Positions 32,460-40,240 of a DNA stretch of 43,250 nucleotides are shown here, piece after piece. Position numbers and translations under genes: made by a program. The stretch is from the NCBI GenBank assembly GCA_964637445.1, contig CAZWWS010000016.1, positions 1-43,250 of the forward strand, in the 5' to 3' direction. This DNA is from M3 sp964637445. GTDB taxonomy: Bacteria > Bacteroidota > Bacteroidia > Bacteroidales > Muribaculaceae. The notes under the pieces are model-generated. The model saw only the letters and a list, made by a program, of their open reading frames with translations, was not told the DNA's origin and searched no databases. The stretch's first letter is position 1. Every line of letters starts with the position of its first letter.

Positions 32460-33154
32460 CACTGCCTCCTCTTCTTATTTTGAGCTTCAATGTGTGAGAT
32501 CATTGGAATTAATATATGATTTTCTATATCAGTATGAGTGTTCAGATCCTCCTCACAATTGTATATATCAACTAACACATCATACATTTTATAAGGCATC
32601 GATGTGGTGTAGTATCGCAATATAATATTTTTCAAGTCTGACAAGTTTTCATCTATGTCATCATGATGATTTTTAAATACATCAATACTATATTTTGAGG
32701 CGCCCCCATCCAAAAGTTCTTTTATATAAGGAAATGCCACATTCTCTTCATATTTGAAGTGTTCCTTAACTTGCTCTACGTAATTGTCGAAAAAGCGAAC
32801 TATCGCAGTATTAATATCCGAGTGATTCTCATCGAGAGCACTTAAAAGATTTTGTCTTATATGAGGGAGCTTATATTCTAAATAATATTCGTGGGAATTG
32901 TGCAAAAAATTGACAATTTCTATCGGAGATATAGAATCCAATTTGTCTAAATCAATATTTTTAGACAATATAAAATTTACAATATACAAGAATCCCTCTA
33001 CATCTATATTTGCATCACAGCACACATCTGAAATTCGCTTATTCTCAAATCCTAATGGAATAGAAAAACGACTTAATACAGGCAATATATTATAATCTTC
33101 GTTGATTAAATCAACCATATTATCTTTTGCAGAATAACTTCGTCTAAATTTCAT
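32459..33154 (-). CDS. Hemerythrin HHE-domain protein with ScdA/RIC-like N terminus
   Basis: The 231-residue protein resembles the RIC/YtfE/ScdA group of di-iron proteins. The N-terminal part (about 1-70) has the ScdA_N-type layout with a Cys pair (ISDVCCDANID), comparable to DUF542 modules. The C-terminal four-helix part supplies hemerythrin ligands: HNSHEYY and PHIRQN (about 87-98), KEHFKYEE (about 130), NHHDDID (about 163) and HTDIENHILIP (about 207). Such proteins bind O2 or NO or repair iron-sulfur centres under nitrosative stress. Being first in a two-gene operon with a DNA-binding regulator, it is more likely a sensor or co-regulator here, though a repair role cannot be excluded. The basic tail ends KKRRQ. 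Confidence 0.85.
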   Translation of the reverse strand: MKFRRSYSAKDNMVDLINEDYNILPVLSRFSIPLGFENKRISDVCCDANIDVEGFLYIVNFILSKNIDLDKLDSISPIEIVNFLHNSHEYYLEYKLPHIRQNLLSALDENHSDINTAIVRFFDNYVEQVKEHFKYEENVAFPYIKELLDGGASKYSIDVFKNHHDDIDENLSDLKNIILRYYTTSMPYKMYDVLVDIYNCEEDLNTHTDIENHILIPMISHIEAQNKKRRQ

Positions 33155-33177
33155 ACTTGAGATTTATTATTTTCTGT

Positions 33178-33185
33178 CAAAGATA
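33178..33185 (-). promoter_or_regulatory. -7 box for the hemerythrin-luxR operon
   Basis: The minus strand reads TATCTTTG, an exact strong match, 24 nt before the ATG at 33154. The remaining gap up to ileS (33186-33420) has the 8-bp direct repeat CGCCAAAT at 33258-33265 and 33275-33282 and an AT hairpin AAAAAAG/CTTTTTT near 33338-33358; I see no gene in it. Confidence 0.65.
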
Positions 33186-33376
33186 GTAATAATTAGGAAA
33201 AGACACAAGATGCTTATTAAGAATTAATCTATATAACATCCACGATGCATTATAATCCGCCAAATTTTGCTATTCGCCAAATCATTAATGACCTATTTAT
33301 TTACTCCGAAATAAACAAAACGCATGAAAAAATATATAAAAAAAGTAGATTGCTTTTTTATTGATGGGAATTATCG

Positions 33377-33384
33377 TAAATTTG
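33377..33384 (+). promoter_or_regulatory. -7 box for ileS
   Basis: TAAATTTG fits TAnnTTTG, 37 nt before the ileS ATG. No T-box or other riboswitch is recognisable in the short leader. Confidence 0.55.
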
Positions 33385-33420
33385 CAAAAATTTTTTATAT
33401 AATAGAAATCTTCTATCCAA

Positions 33421-36400
33421 ATGAAGCAGAAATTCAACGAATACGATAAATTTAATCTTTCAGAGATTAATAATGAGATACTTTCACGTTGGAACTCCGA
33501 GAAGCTATTCGAACAGAGCATGACCATACGTGAGGGGTGTCCGTCATTTGTTTTCTATGAGGGACCACCATCTGCCAATGGTAAACCCGGCATCCATCAT
33601 GTGATGGCTCGCACCATAAAAGACATCTTTTGTCGTTATAAGACAATGAAAGGATTTCACGTCAAGCGAAAAGCCGGTTGGGACACCCATGGACTTCCGG
33701 TAGAGTTAGGCGTTGAGAAAGCACTTGGAATTACCAAAGAAGATATTGGTAAGAAAATATCTGTAGATGACTATAACGCAGCATGTCGTCGCGAAGTAAT
33801 GAAATATACACGCGAATGGGAATCGCTGACAAATTCGATGGGATATTGGGTTGATATTGAAAATCCATACATCACATACGATAATAGATACATCGAATCT
33901 GTTTGGTGGTTACTTCGTCAATTATATGACAAAGGATTCCTTTATAAGGGATATACCATCCAACCTTATTCTCCTGCTGCGGGGACTGGTTTAAGCACAC
34001 ACGAACTTAATCAACCCGGATGCTATCGTGATGTAAAGGACACAACTGCTACAGCAATATTTAAGATAGTAGACCCAAAACCAGAAATGGCAGAGTGGGG
34101 CACACCTTGCTTTGTTGCTTGGACCACAACTCCATGGACATTGCCATCAAATACAGCGTTGTGCGTTGGACCTAAAATCGAATATGTATGTGTCCAAACA
34201 TATAATCCTTATAATGGAGAGAAATTAAGCATTGTAATTGCTAAATCTCGACTTTCAGCTTATCTTAAGCCAGAAGGAGCGGAACTTCCAATGGAAGATT
34301 TTAATCCCGGCGATAAGGTAGTGCCATATCGTATAGTTGGAGAGTACGCCGGAGAGGATTTAGTAGGCATGCGATATGAGCAACTTATGCCATGGGTAAA
34401 GCCTCTTGAGAAAGTTGATGTAAATGCAGCAAAATTCGTAAAAGAATATGCCCAAAACAATACAGATAAATGTTTCTCTGTTGGTAAAGATTCATTTGTT
34501 GAACTTTCGAGTGAAGCATTCAGAGTAATTCCCGGAGATTATGTAACCACCGAAGATGGTACAGGTATTGTGCATATTGCTCCCACATTTGGAGCCGATG
34601 ACGCCAAAGTTGCTAAAGCAGCCGGTATTCCATCTCTATTTATGATCAATCTTAAAGGCGAAACTCGCCCTATGGTTGACATGACCGGGAAATATTATAC
34701 ACTTGATGAATGTGCTAAAGAGTTTGTCGACAAATGCGTTAATATCGAATCTTATAGCATCCATGCAGGCGATTATGTCAAGAATGCCTATGACCCGAGA
34801 TTTAACGAAAACGGCAAATATGATGAAGTGGCAGCTCAAAAAGCTGAAGATTTAAATATCGTGCTTTGTTTGGAGATGAAACAATCGGGCAAAGCATTCA
34901 AAATAGAGAAGCATATTCATAACTATCCACATTGTTGGCGCACTGACAAACCTGTGCTTTACTATCCACTTGATAGTTGGTTTATTCGTACGACAGCCGT
35001 GCGCGAACGTATGATGGAATTAAACCAAACAATCAAATGGAAACCCCAATCAACCGGAACCGGTCGCTTTGGGAAATGGCTTGAAAATCTTCAAGATTGG
35101 AATTTATCGCGTAGCCGATATTGGGGAACGCCTCTGCCAATATGGCGTACCGACGATGGCACAGAAGAAATTTGCATCGACAGCGTAGAGATGCTATATA
35201 ACGAAATTGAAAAATCTGTTGTCGCGGGTGTCATGCAGTCAAATCCATACAAGGAACGAGGCTTTATTCCCGGCGAATATAATGCAGATAATTACGAAAA
35301 AATAGATCTTCACCGCCCATATGTTGACGATATTGTACTCGTTTCCGCATCCGGAAAACCAATGCATCGCGAGCTTGACTTGATAGATGTATGGTTTGAC
35401 TCTGGCTCAATGCCGTATGCTCAATTGCATTATCCATTTGAGAATAAGGAAGGTCTTGATAATGGCGAATTATATCCGGCTGATTTTATTGCTGAGGGCG
35501 TAGACCAAACACGTGGTTGGTTCTTTACGCTTCATGCTATTGCCTCTATGGTATTTGATTCTGTTGCCTACAAAGCTGTTATCTCTAATGGGTTGGTTCT
35601 CGACAAAGATGGCAATAAGATGTCGAAACGTCTTGGCAACGCAATAGACCCATTTGAAATCATCAATAAGTATGGATCAGATCCTGTACGTTGGTACATG
35701 ATAGCAAATTCTTCACCATGGGACAACTTAAAATTTGACCCGGCAGGTGTAGCAGAAACCTCGCGTAAACTATTTGCGACTCTATATAATACATACTCAT
35801 TCTTTGCATTATATGCAAATGTGGATGGATTTGACTATTCTCAAGCTCAAATTCCAGTATCCGAGCGCCCAGAAATCGACCGATGGATTATCTCGCTTCT
35901 CAACTCCTTAATAAAGGATGTTGACGAAGCTTTAGGCGATTACGAACCGACAAAAGCAGCGCGCGCTATTAATGAATTTGTCAACGACAACCTTTCGAAT
36001 TGGTATGTGAGATTAAATCGCAAACGTTTCTGGGGTGGAGAGATGAATCAAGATAAACTTTCTGCATATCAAACACTATTTGAGTGTCTAAAGACTATTG
36101 CTCAGTTGATAGCACCCATCTCGCCATTCTATGCAGATCGTTTATATACCGATTTAATGAGTGCCACATCCGGAGATACTGCTTCCGTACATTTGTCATT
36201 ATTCCCCACTGCTGACGAGACAATTATTGACAAGAAACTCGAAGAGCGCATGAAATTGGCTCAAGACATAACATCAATGGTTCTTTCTCTTCGCCGAAAA
36301 GTCAACATCAAAGTTCGTCAGCCACTTCATACAATCATGATACCGGTTGTGGACAACCATCAACGAGAAGCCATTGAAGCCATGAGTGAATTGATACTCG

Positions 36401-36984
36401 GAGAACTCAATGTTAAAGAAATCAAATTTGTCGACAATGAAGCCGGAGTGCTTGTGAAGCGCGTTAAGCCCGATTTCAAAAAATTAGGGCCCAAATATGG
36501 CAAACTGATGAAGCAAGTGGCCAACGCAATACAAACGTTAAGCCAACAAGATATTGCTAAACTTGAAAAAGACGGACAATTTGAGCTTAACATAGATGGA
36601 ACTATTGCAAAGGTTGAATCTGTTGATGTAGAAATTATATCAGAAGATATACCAGGTTGGCTCGTTGCAAACGAGGGTAACATCACTGTCGCCTTAGATA
36701 TCACTATCACCAACGAATTACGTCAAGAGGGTATTGCTCGTGATATTGTAAACCGCATTCAAAACATCCGCAAAAGCCGTAATTATGACATCACCGACAA
36801 AATTTCACTTGTATTCAGTCATAATGATGCTACGGATGATGCGTTGAACACATATCGCGACTATATCTCTCGTCAGGTATTAGCGACATCGTTAAGCATA
36901 GATAATATCAATAAAGCGGAAGATGTAGAAACGCTTGATCTTGACGGAATCTATGTTGACGTAAAAATTACAATTATAAAATAA
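33421..36984 (+). CDS. ileS: Isoleucyl-tRNA synthetase
   Basis: The 1187-residue protein is a class I synthetase of the long IleRS type. The HIGH motif appears as PSANGKPGIHHV (near residue 53), followed by the CP1 editing domain (AWTTTPWTLPSNTA, DGTGIVHIAPTFGADD) that hydrolyses Val-tRNA(Ile). The KMSKR loop is in DKDGNKMSKRLGNAIDP. An anticodon-binding helical region (NWYVRLNRKRFW) and a C-terminal extension follow. The C terminus lacks an obvious Cys-rich zinc module of the E. coli type, as expected for the longer eukaryote-like class. It heads the ileS-dksA-lspA block. Confidence 0.98.
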   Translation: MKQKFNEYDKFNLSEINNEILSRWNSEKLFEQSMTIREGCPSFVFYEGPPSANGKPGIHHVMARTIKDIFCRYKTMKGFHVKRKAGWDTHGLPVELGVEKALGITKEDIGKKISVDDYNAACRREVMKYTREWESLTNSMGYWVDIENPYITYDNRYIESVWWLLRQLYDKGFLYKGYTIQPYSPAAGTGLSTHELNQPGCYRDVKDTTATAIFKIVDPKPEMAEWGTPCFVAWTTTPWTLPSNTALCVGPKIEYVCVQTYNPYNGEKLSIVIAKSRLSAYLKPEGAELPMEDFNPGDKVVPYRIVGEYAGEDLVGMRYEQLMPWVKPLEKVDVNAAKFVKEYAQNNTDKCFSVGKDSFVELSSEAFRVIPGDYVTTEDGTGIVHIAPTFGADDAKVAKAAGIPSLFMINLKGETRPMVDMTGKYYTLDECAKEFVDKCVNIESYSIHAGDYVKNAYDPRFNENGKYDEVAAQKAEDLNIVLCLEMKQSGKAFKIEKHIHNYPHCWRTDKPVLYYPLDSWFIRTTAVRERMMELNQTIKWKPQSTGTGRFGKWLENLQDWNLSRSRYWGTPLPIWRTDDGTEEICIDSVEMLYNEIEKSVVAGVMQSNPYKERGFIPGEYNADNYEKIDLHRPYVDDIVLVSASGKPMHRELDLIDVWFDSGSMPYAQLHYPFENKEGLDNGELYPADFIAEGVDQTRGWFFTLHAIASMVFDSVAYKAVISNGLVLDKDGNKMSKRLGNAIDPFEIINKYGSDPVRWYMIANSSPWDNLKFDPAGVAETSRKLFATLYNTYSFFALYANVDGFDYSQAQIPVSERPEIDRWIISLLNSLIKDVDEALGDYEPTKAARAINEFVNDNLSNWYVRLNRKRFWGGEMNQDKLSAYQTLFECLKTIAQLIAPISPFYADRLYTDLMSATSGDTASVHLSLFPTADETIIDKKLEERMKLAQDITSMVLSLRRKVNIKVRQPLHTIMIPVVDNHQREAIEAMSELILGELNVKEIKFVDNEAGVLVKRVKPDFKKLGPKYGKLMKQVANAIQTLSQQDIAKLEKDGQFELNIDGTIAKVESVDVEIISEDIPGWLVANEGNITVALDITITNELRQEGIARDIVNRIQNIRKSRNYDITDKISLVFSHNDATDDALNTYRDYISRQVLATSLSIDNINKAEDVETLDLDGIYVDVKITIIK

Positions 36985-36994
36985 CCCTATAGAT

Positions 36995-37002
36995 TACATT
37001 TG
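36995..37002 (+). promoter_or_regulatory. Candidate -7 box for the dksA-type gene
   Basis: TACATTTG fits TAnnTTTG in the 40-nt gap after ileS, 22 nt before the ATG. Confidence 0.45.
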
Positions 37003-37024
37003 TTTAACTAAAGACTTTATTGTT

Positions 37025-37408
37025 ATGAGCGAAAAGACACGCTATTCCGATGAAGAACTACAAGAGTTCAAGGAGTTAATCCTTTCGAAACTCGAAAAAG
37101 CACAACACGAATACGACTTGTTGCGCGGTAATTTAATGAATACAGATGGCAACGACACCTCTGACACATCTCCGACATTTAAGGTGCTTGAAGAAGGTGC
37201 TACAACTCTATCGAAAGAGGAAGCTGGACAACTCGCACAACGCCAGCAAAAATTCATCCAAAACCTCCGTGCTGCACTTGTACGAATCGAAAACAAGACC
37301 TATGGTATTTGTCGAGAAACAGGTAAGCTTATTCCGAAGGAACGTCTTCGTGCTGTGCCACATGCCACCCTCAGTATTGATGCAAAAAATAATATCAATA
37401 AAAAATAA
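37025..37408 (+). CDS. DksA/TraR-family transcription factor lacking zinc-finger cysteines
   Basis: The 127-residue protein has the DksA layout: an N-terminal coiled coil (about residues 8-45), an acidic tip with NTDGNDTSD, a second helix (QLAQRQQKFIQNLRAALVRIENKTYG) and the globular segment YGICRETGKLIPKERLRAVP followed by HATLSIDAK. In canonical DksA four Cys bind zinc; here only the first remains, the others being Thr, and Ser/Ala in the tail. Cysteine-poor DksA-like proteins occur elsewhere in Bacteroidetes as I recall. It likely binds the RNA polymerase secondary channel and modulates initiation, perhaps with ppGpp. lspA follows after 15 nt. Confidence 0.87.
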   Translation: MSEKTRYSDEELQEFKELILSKLEKAQHEYDLLRGNLMNTDGNDTSDTSPTFKVLEEGATTLSKEEAGQLAQRQQKFIQNLRAALVRIENKTYGICRETGKLIPKERLRAVPHATLSIDAKNNINKK

Positions 37409-37423
37409 TACGTCGTTCCTTAG

Positions 37424-38053
37424 ATGAAGTTATCAAAAGGGTATATTGCTCTGATAATCATTCTTACTGTGATTATTCTTGACCAAGCGTTAAAGATTTG
37501 GGTTAAAACCAATTTTTATCTTGGAGAAGGAGTGCACATTACTGATTGGTTTCAACTTTATTTTATAGAAAATAATGGTATGGCTTTCGGTATGGAAATG
37601 GGGAGTAAATTATTTCTCACATGGTTTCGTATCATTGCTGTAGCAGTATTGATATATATTATTTGCCGTATAAAAGATCGTGATTATGTGTCGCGTGGAT
37701 GTATAGTCTGCGTGGCATTAATCACGGCCGGGGCGGCCGGAAACATTATCGATTGTGTATTCTATGGGGTGGTTTTCGATAATCCAATTCCACCGGATGT
37801 AGCCACATTTATGCCTGAAAGTGGGGGATATGCATCACTTTTTCATGGGAAAGTCGTCGATATGCTATATTTTCCATTGTTTAGTTTCTATTGGCCGGAT
37901 TGGATACCATTTGTCGGTGGAGAATATTTCTTATTTTTTCAGCCGGTATTCAACTTGGCTGATGCAGCCATTACTATCGGTATCTTGACTCTTATATTGT
38001 TTTACTCTAAATATCTATCCACACCTAAAGAGATAGGGCAGGGACAGGCCTAA
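37424..38053 (+). CDS. lspA: Lipoprotein signal peptidase (signal peptidase II)
   Basis: The 209-residue inner-membrane protein has four hydrophobic helices and the LspA motifs: DQALKIWVKTNF, ENNGMAFGME, GAAGNIIDCVFYG with the first catalytic Asp, and FNLADAAITIGI with the second. Between the catalytic Asp residues is a longer loop (VVFDNPIPPDVATFMPESGG) than in E. coli, as in other Bacteroidetes. It removes signal peptides from diacylglyceryl-modified prolipoproteins. The next gene encodes a lipoprotein, a potential substrate. Confidence 0.96.
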   Translation: MKLSKGYIALIIILTVIILDQALKIWVKTNFYLGEGVHITDWFQLYFIENNGMAFGMEMGSKLFLTWFRIIAVAVLIYIICRIKDRDYVSRGCIVCVALITAGAAGNIIDCVFYGVVFDNPIPPDVATFMPESGGYASLFHGKVVDMLYFPLFSFYWPDWIPFVGGEYFLFFQPVFNLADAAITIGILTLILFYSKYLSTPKEIGQGQA

Positions 38054-38061
38054 TTAGACAA

Positions 38062-38862
38062 ATGACAAGTATGCGATATGGGTTGATAATATGCGTATTA
38101 TCTGCTATAATGATTGGATGCAGTAATACTCCCGAATATGTTATTCCTCACGAAAAGATGGTCGACTTATTAGTTGATATGCATATCGGGGAAAGCGTAG
38201 TTGATGTCAATCGCCGAGACTACCGCAATGACTCACTAAAAAAAGTATTAAAACAATCCATTTTAGCGAAACACAACATCACACAGGAGCAATTGGACAC
38301 TTCTTTAGTGTGGTATGGTCATAATTTGGAAGAATATTTAGAGGTATACGATGATGTCATTTCTCAATTAGAAAAAGATGTCAAAGATGCCGAAGAATCC
38401 GGCTTCGGTCACGAAGAATTGGCGGTCTCCATAGCCGGAGATTCTGTTGATGTATGGAATGGTCTCCGATTTCGAGTTTTTAATGAAAATGCCCCCATAC
38501 AATATTTATCTTTTGTGCTAAAGCATGATGATAATACTGAAATTGGAGACGAATATTTATGGGAATTCAAAATGCATAACAATCGCTCGTCGGTTGCATG
38601 GACTATGGCTGCCGACTATAACGATGGGACTACAGATTATACCACCGGAATAACATCCTCAAACGGATGGAATCGGTTGCACCTAAATACCGATAGTGCA
38701 AAAATGATTTCTCGCATTTATGGGACAGCTCGGATAGTACCTGTCAAGGGCGAAATTGTATATATCGATAGTATATCTTTATTGAGAACTCGCTATGACG
38801 TAAAGACCTATAACAAGCATAGCCGTCAGCACTCGATTGAGAACAAGACTAACATACGATGA
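38062..38862 (+). CDS. DUF4296 lipoprotein
   Basis: The 266-residue protein has a lipoprotein signal peptide with lipobox MIGC (Cys near residue 20), followed by SNTPEYVIPHEKMVDLLVDMHIGESVV, spanning about residues 21-47 and typical of DUF4296. The family is small, alpha-helical in its first 100 residues and found almost only in Bacteroidetes. The second half here (about 125-250) is beta-rich with Trp and Asn/Asp, longer than a minimal DUF4296 protein. It begins 8 nt after lspA and overlaps the next ORF in ATGA. Envelope location is well supported; function is unknown. An alternative start is MRYGL three codons later. Confidence 0.82.
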   Translation: MTSMRYGLIICVLSAIMIGCSNTPEYVIPHEKMVDLLVDMHIGESVVDVNRRDYRNDSLKKVLKQSILAKHNITQEQLDTSLVWYGHNLEEYLEVYDDVISQLEKDVKDAEESGFGHEELAVSIAGDSVDVWNGLRFRVFNENAPIQYLSFVLKHDDNTEIGDEYLWEFKMHNNRSSVAWTMAADYNDGTTDYTTGITSSNGWNRLHLNTDSAKMISRIYGTARIVPVKGEIVYIDSISLLRTRYDVKTYNKHSRQHSIENKTNIR

Positions 38863-39200
38863 AATTTCTCAGTCATGCGGTAATACACCGAGGTATAATC
38901 TATTACAATACAATAATAAATACCGATCAGAATCGTATTGCATTATCGGGATATAATGGAGAAGAGGAATCTACTATTTTTATTAATGGTATAATTATAG
39001 TCGTGTCATCAATTAATATAACTGATACTCTCTTTACTTCATTACAAGAGATCTTAGATAATAATTGCTACGATATCGAAGACGCTATAGATAAAATTAA
39101 TTTATGGCTTGGAGAGCACAATCTATTTGTGAATAACGATTCAAATTCATTCTCATTGATTTCTATATCTCCCGAATTAAAATTACTTTCCACCAATTAA
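38859..39200 (+). CDS. Small hypothetical protein coupled to the DUF4296 gene
   Basis: The 113-residue protein is not recognised. It overlaps the DUF4296 stop by 4 nt (ATGA), which favours real translation. The first half is predicted as beta strands (AVIHRGIIYYNTIINT, STIFINGIIIVVSS), and a helical segment follows (FTSLQEIL, IEDAIDKINLWLGEHN). There is no signal peptide, Cys or membrane helix. It could be a remnant or a conserved tail gene of the ileS-lspA block; nothing allows a functional call. The 90 nt after its stop contain an imperfect inverted repeat (CACCAAAT / ATTGGTG within 39240-39277) that could terminate the operon. Confidence 0.6.
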   Translation: MKFLSHAVIHRGIIYYNTIINTDQNRIALSGYNGEEESTIFINGIIIVVSSINITDTLFTSLQEILDNNCYDIEDAIDKINLWLGEHNLFVNNDSNSFSLISISPELKLLSTN

Positions 39201-39286
39201 TCACGATAATTTTTAATTATTAGTGATTGTTTAATATTTTCACACCAAATAGATTATATCTTGTTGTGAAATTGGTGATAATATAA

Positions 39287-39294
39287 TATTTTTG
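39287..39294 (+). promoter_or_regulatory. -7 box for the ABC transporter genes
   Basis: TATTTTTG fits TAnnTTTG, 30 nt before the ATG at 39325. A TTG within the box (39292) is in frame with the gene but is unlikely as start. Confidence 0.5.
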
Positions 39295-39324
39295 TCACAG
39301 GAATTAATTAATAATAAAGTTGGT

Positions 39325-40239
39325 ATGAATTTTATAGAAGTAACAGATGTTGTCAAGCAATATTCCGGCCACGTAGCTCTAGACCACGTAAGCTTAAATG
39401 TAGCCGAGGGCAGTATCTATGGTCTGCTCGGTCCAAACGGAGCCGGAAAGACTTCTCTAATCCGTATTCTCAATCAAATAACACAATCGGATAGCGGAGA
39501 GGTATTAATCAATGGTAAACGTGCCTCAGTTGATGATGTGGCTCATATAGGTTATCTTCCGGAAGAGCGAGGTCTATATAAAAAGATGAAAGTAGGCGAA
39601 CAAATAGTCTACTTAGGTCGGTTAAAAGGTATGAGCAAATCCGATGCTACCAAAGAGATGGTAACTTGGCTCGAACGATTTAATTTAACAGAATGGCGCA
39701 ACAAAAAACTTGAAGCATTGTCAAAAGGTATGGCTCAAAAAGTTCAGTTTATTGCAACGGTATTACATCGACCAAAGTTACTTATTTTGGATGAGCCATT
39801 TTCCGGATTCGATCCTGTAAATGCCGAGTTACTAAAACAAGAAATAATTGCTCTCGGAAAGGAAGGTGCCACGATTCTGTTTTCGACTCATAATATGGGG
39901 TCGGTCGAAGAAGTATGTGAGGAAATAACGCTTATCAATCATGCCAAAGTTGTACTTCAAGGACGTGTAAGCGATATTCGTCAACAATACAAAAAACATT
40001 TATATTCCATCCATGTGAATGACAATGTATTTGCCCCAAATGAATCTCTCTATAAGATCGAAAAAATCGAATATTCTAACACTTCCGGAGTTGATGCAAC
40101 CATCAGATTGAACTCTGGTGTAAATATGCAAGATGTCATTTCTGTTCTTAATGAAAATTATACTTTAACGGGATTCCAAGAACTTCTCCCATCTATGCAT
40201 GAAGTATTTATCGAAACAGTAACCGACAAAAAAGATTAA
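39325..40239 (+). CDS. ABC transporter ATP-binding protein (ABC-2 exporter type)
   Basis: About 304 residues. The nucleotide-binding domain (about 4-220) has Walker A GPNGAGKTS, the signature LSKGMAQKVQF, Walker B LLILDEPFSGFDPVN and the switch His in STHNMGSVEEV. A C-terminal DUF4162-like region of about 80 residues follows, typical of NatA-like exporter ATPases. It couples ATP hydrolysis to export by the permease encoded 1 nt downstream. The substrate is unknown; the combination resembles the NatAB sodium/drug efflux class. Start MNFIEVTDVVKQYSG is chosen since the upstream TTG is in the promoter. Confidence 0.93.
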   Translation: MNFIEVTDVVKQYSGHVALDHVSLNVAEGSIYGLLGPNGAGKTSLIRILNQITQSDSGEVLINGKRASVDDVAHIGYLPEERGLYKKMKVGEQIVYLGRLKGMSKSDATKEMVTWLERFNLTEWRNKKLEALSKGMAQKVQFIATVLHRPKLLILDEPFSGFDPVNAELLKQEIIALGKEGATILFSTHNMGSVEEVCEEITLINHAKVVLQGRVSDIRQQYKKHLYSIHVNDNVFAPNESLYKIEKIEYSNTSGVDATIRLNSGVNMQDVISVLNENYTLTGFQELLPSMHEVFIETVTDKKD

Positions 40240-40240
40240 T

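Noticed and set aside
31869..33154. A toxin-antitoxin or defence pair on the minus strand between folE and ileS
   Set aside because: The proteins are recognisable as hemerythrin and LuxR types; nothing indicates a toxin or nuclease.
33155..33420. tRNA or small RNA gene in the hemerythrin-ileS gap
   Set aside because: No cloverleaf arms or conserved T-loop sequence; only an A/T hairpin and a short direct repeat.
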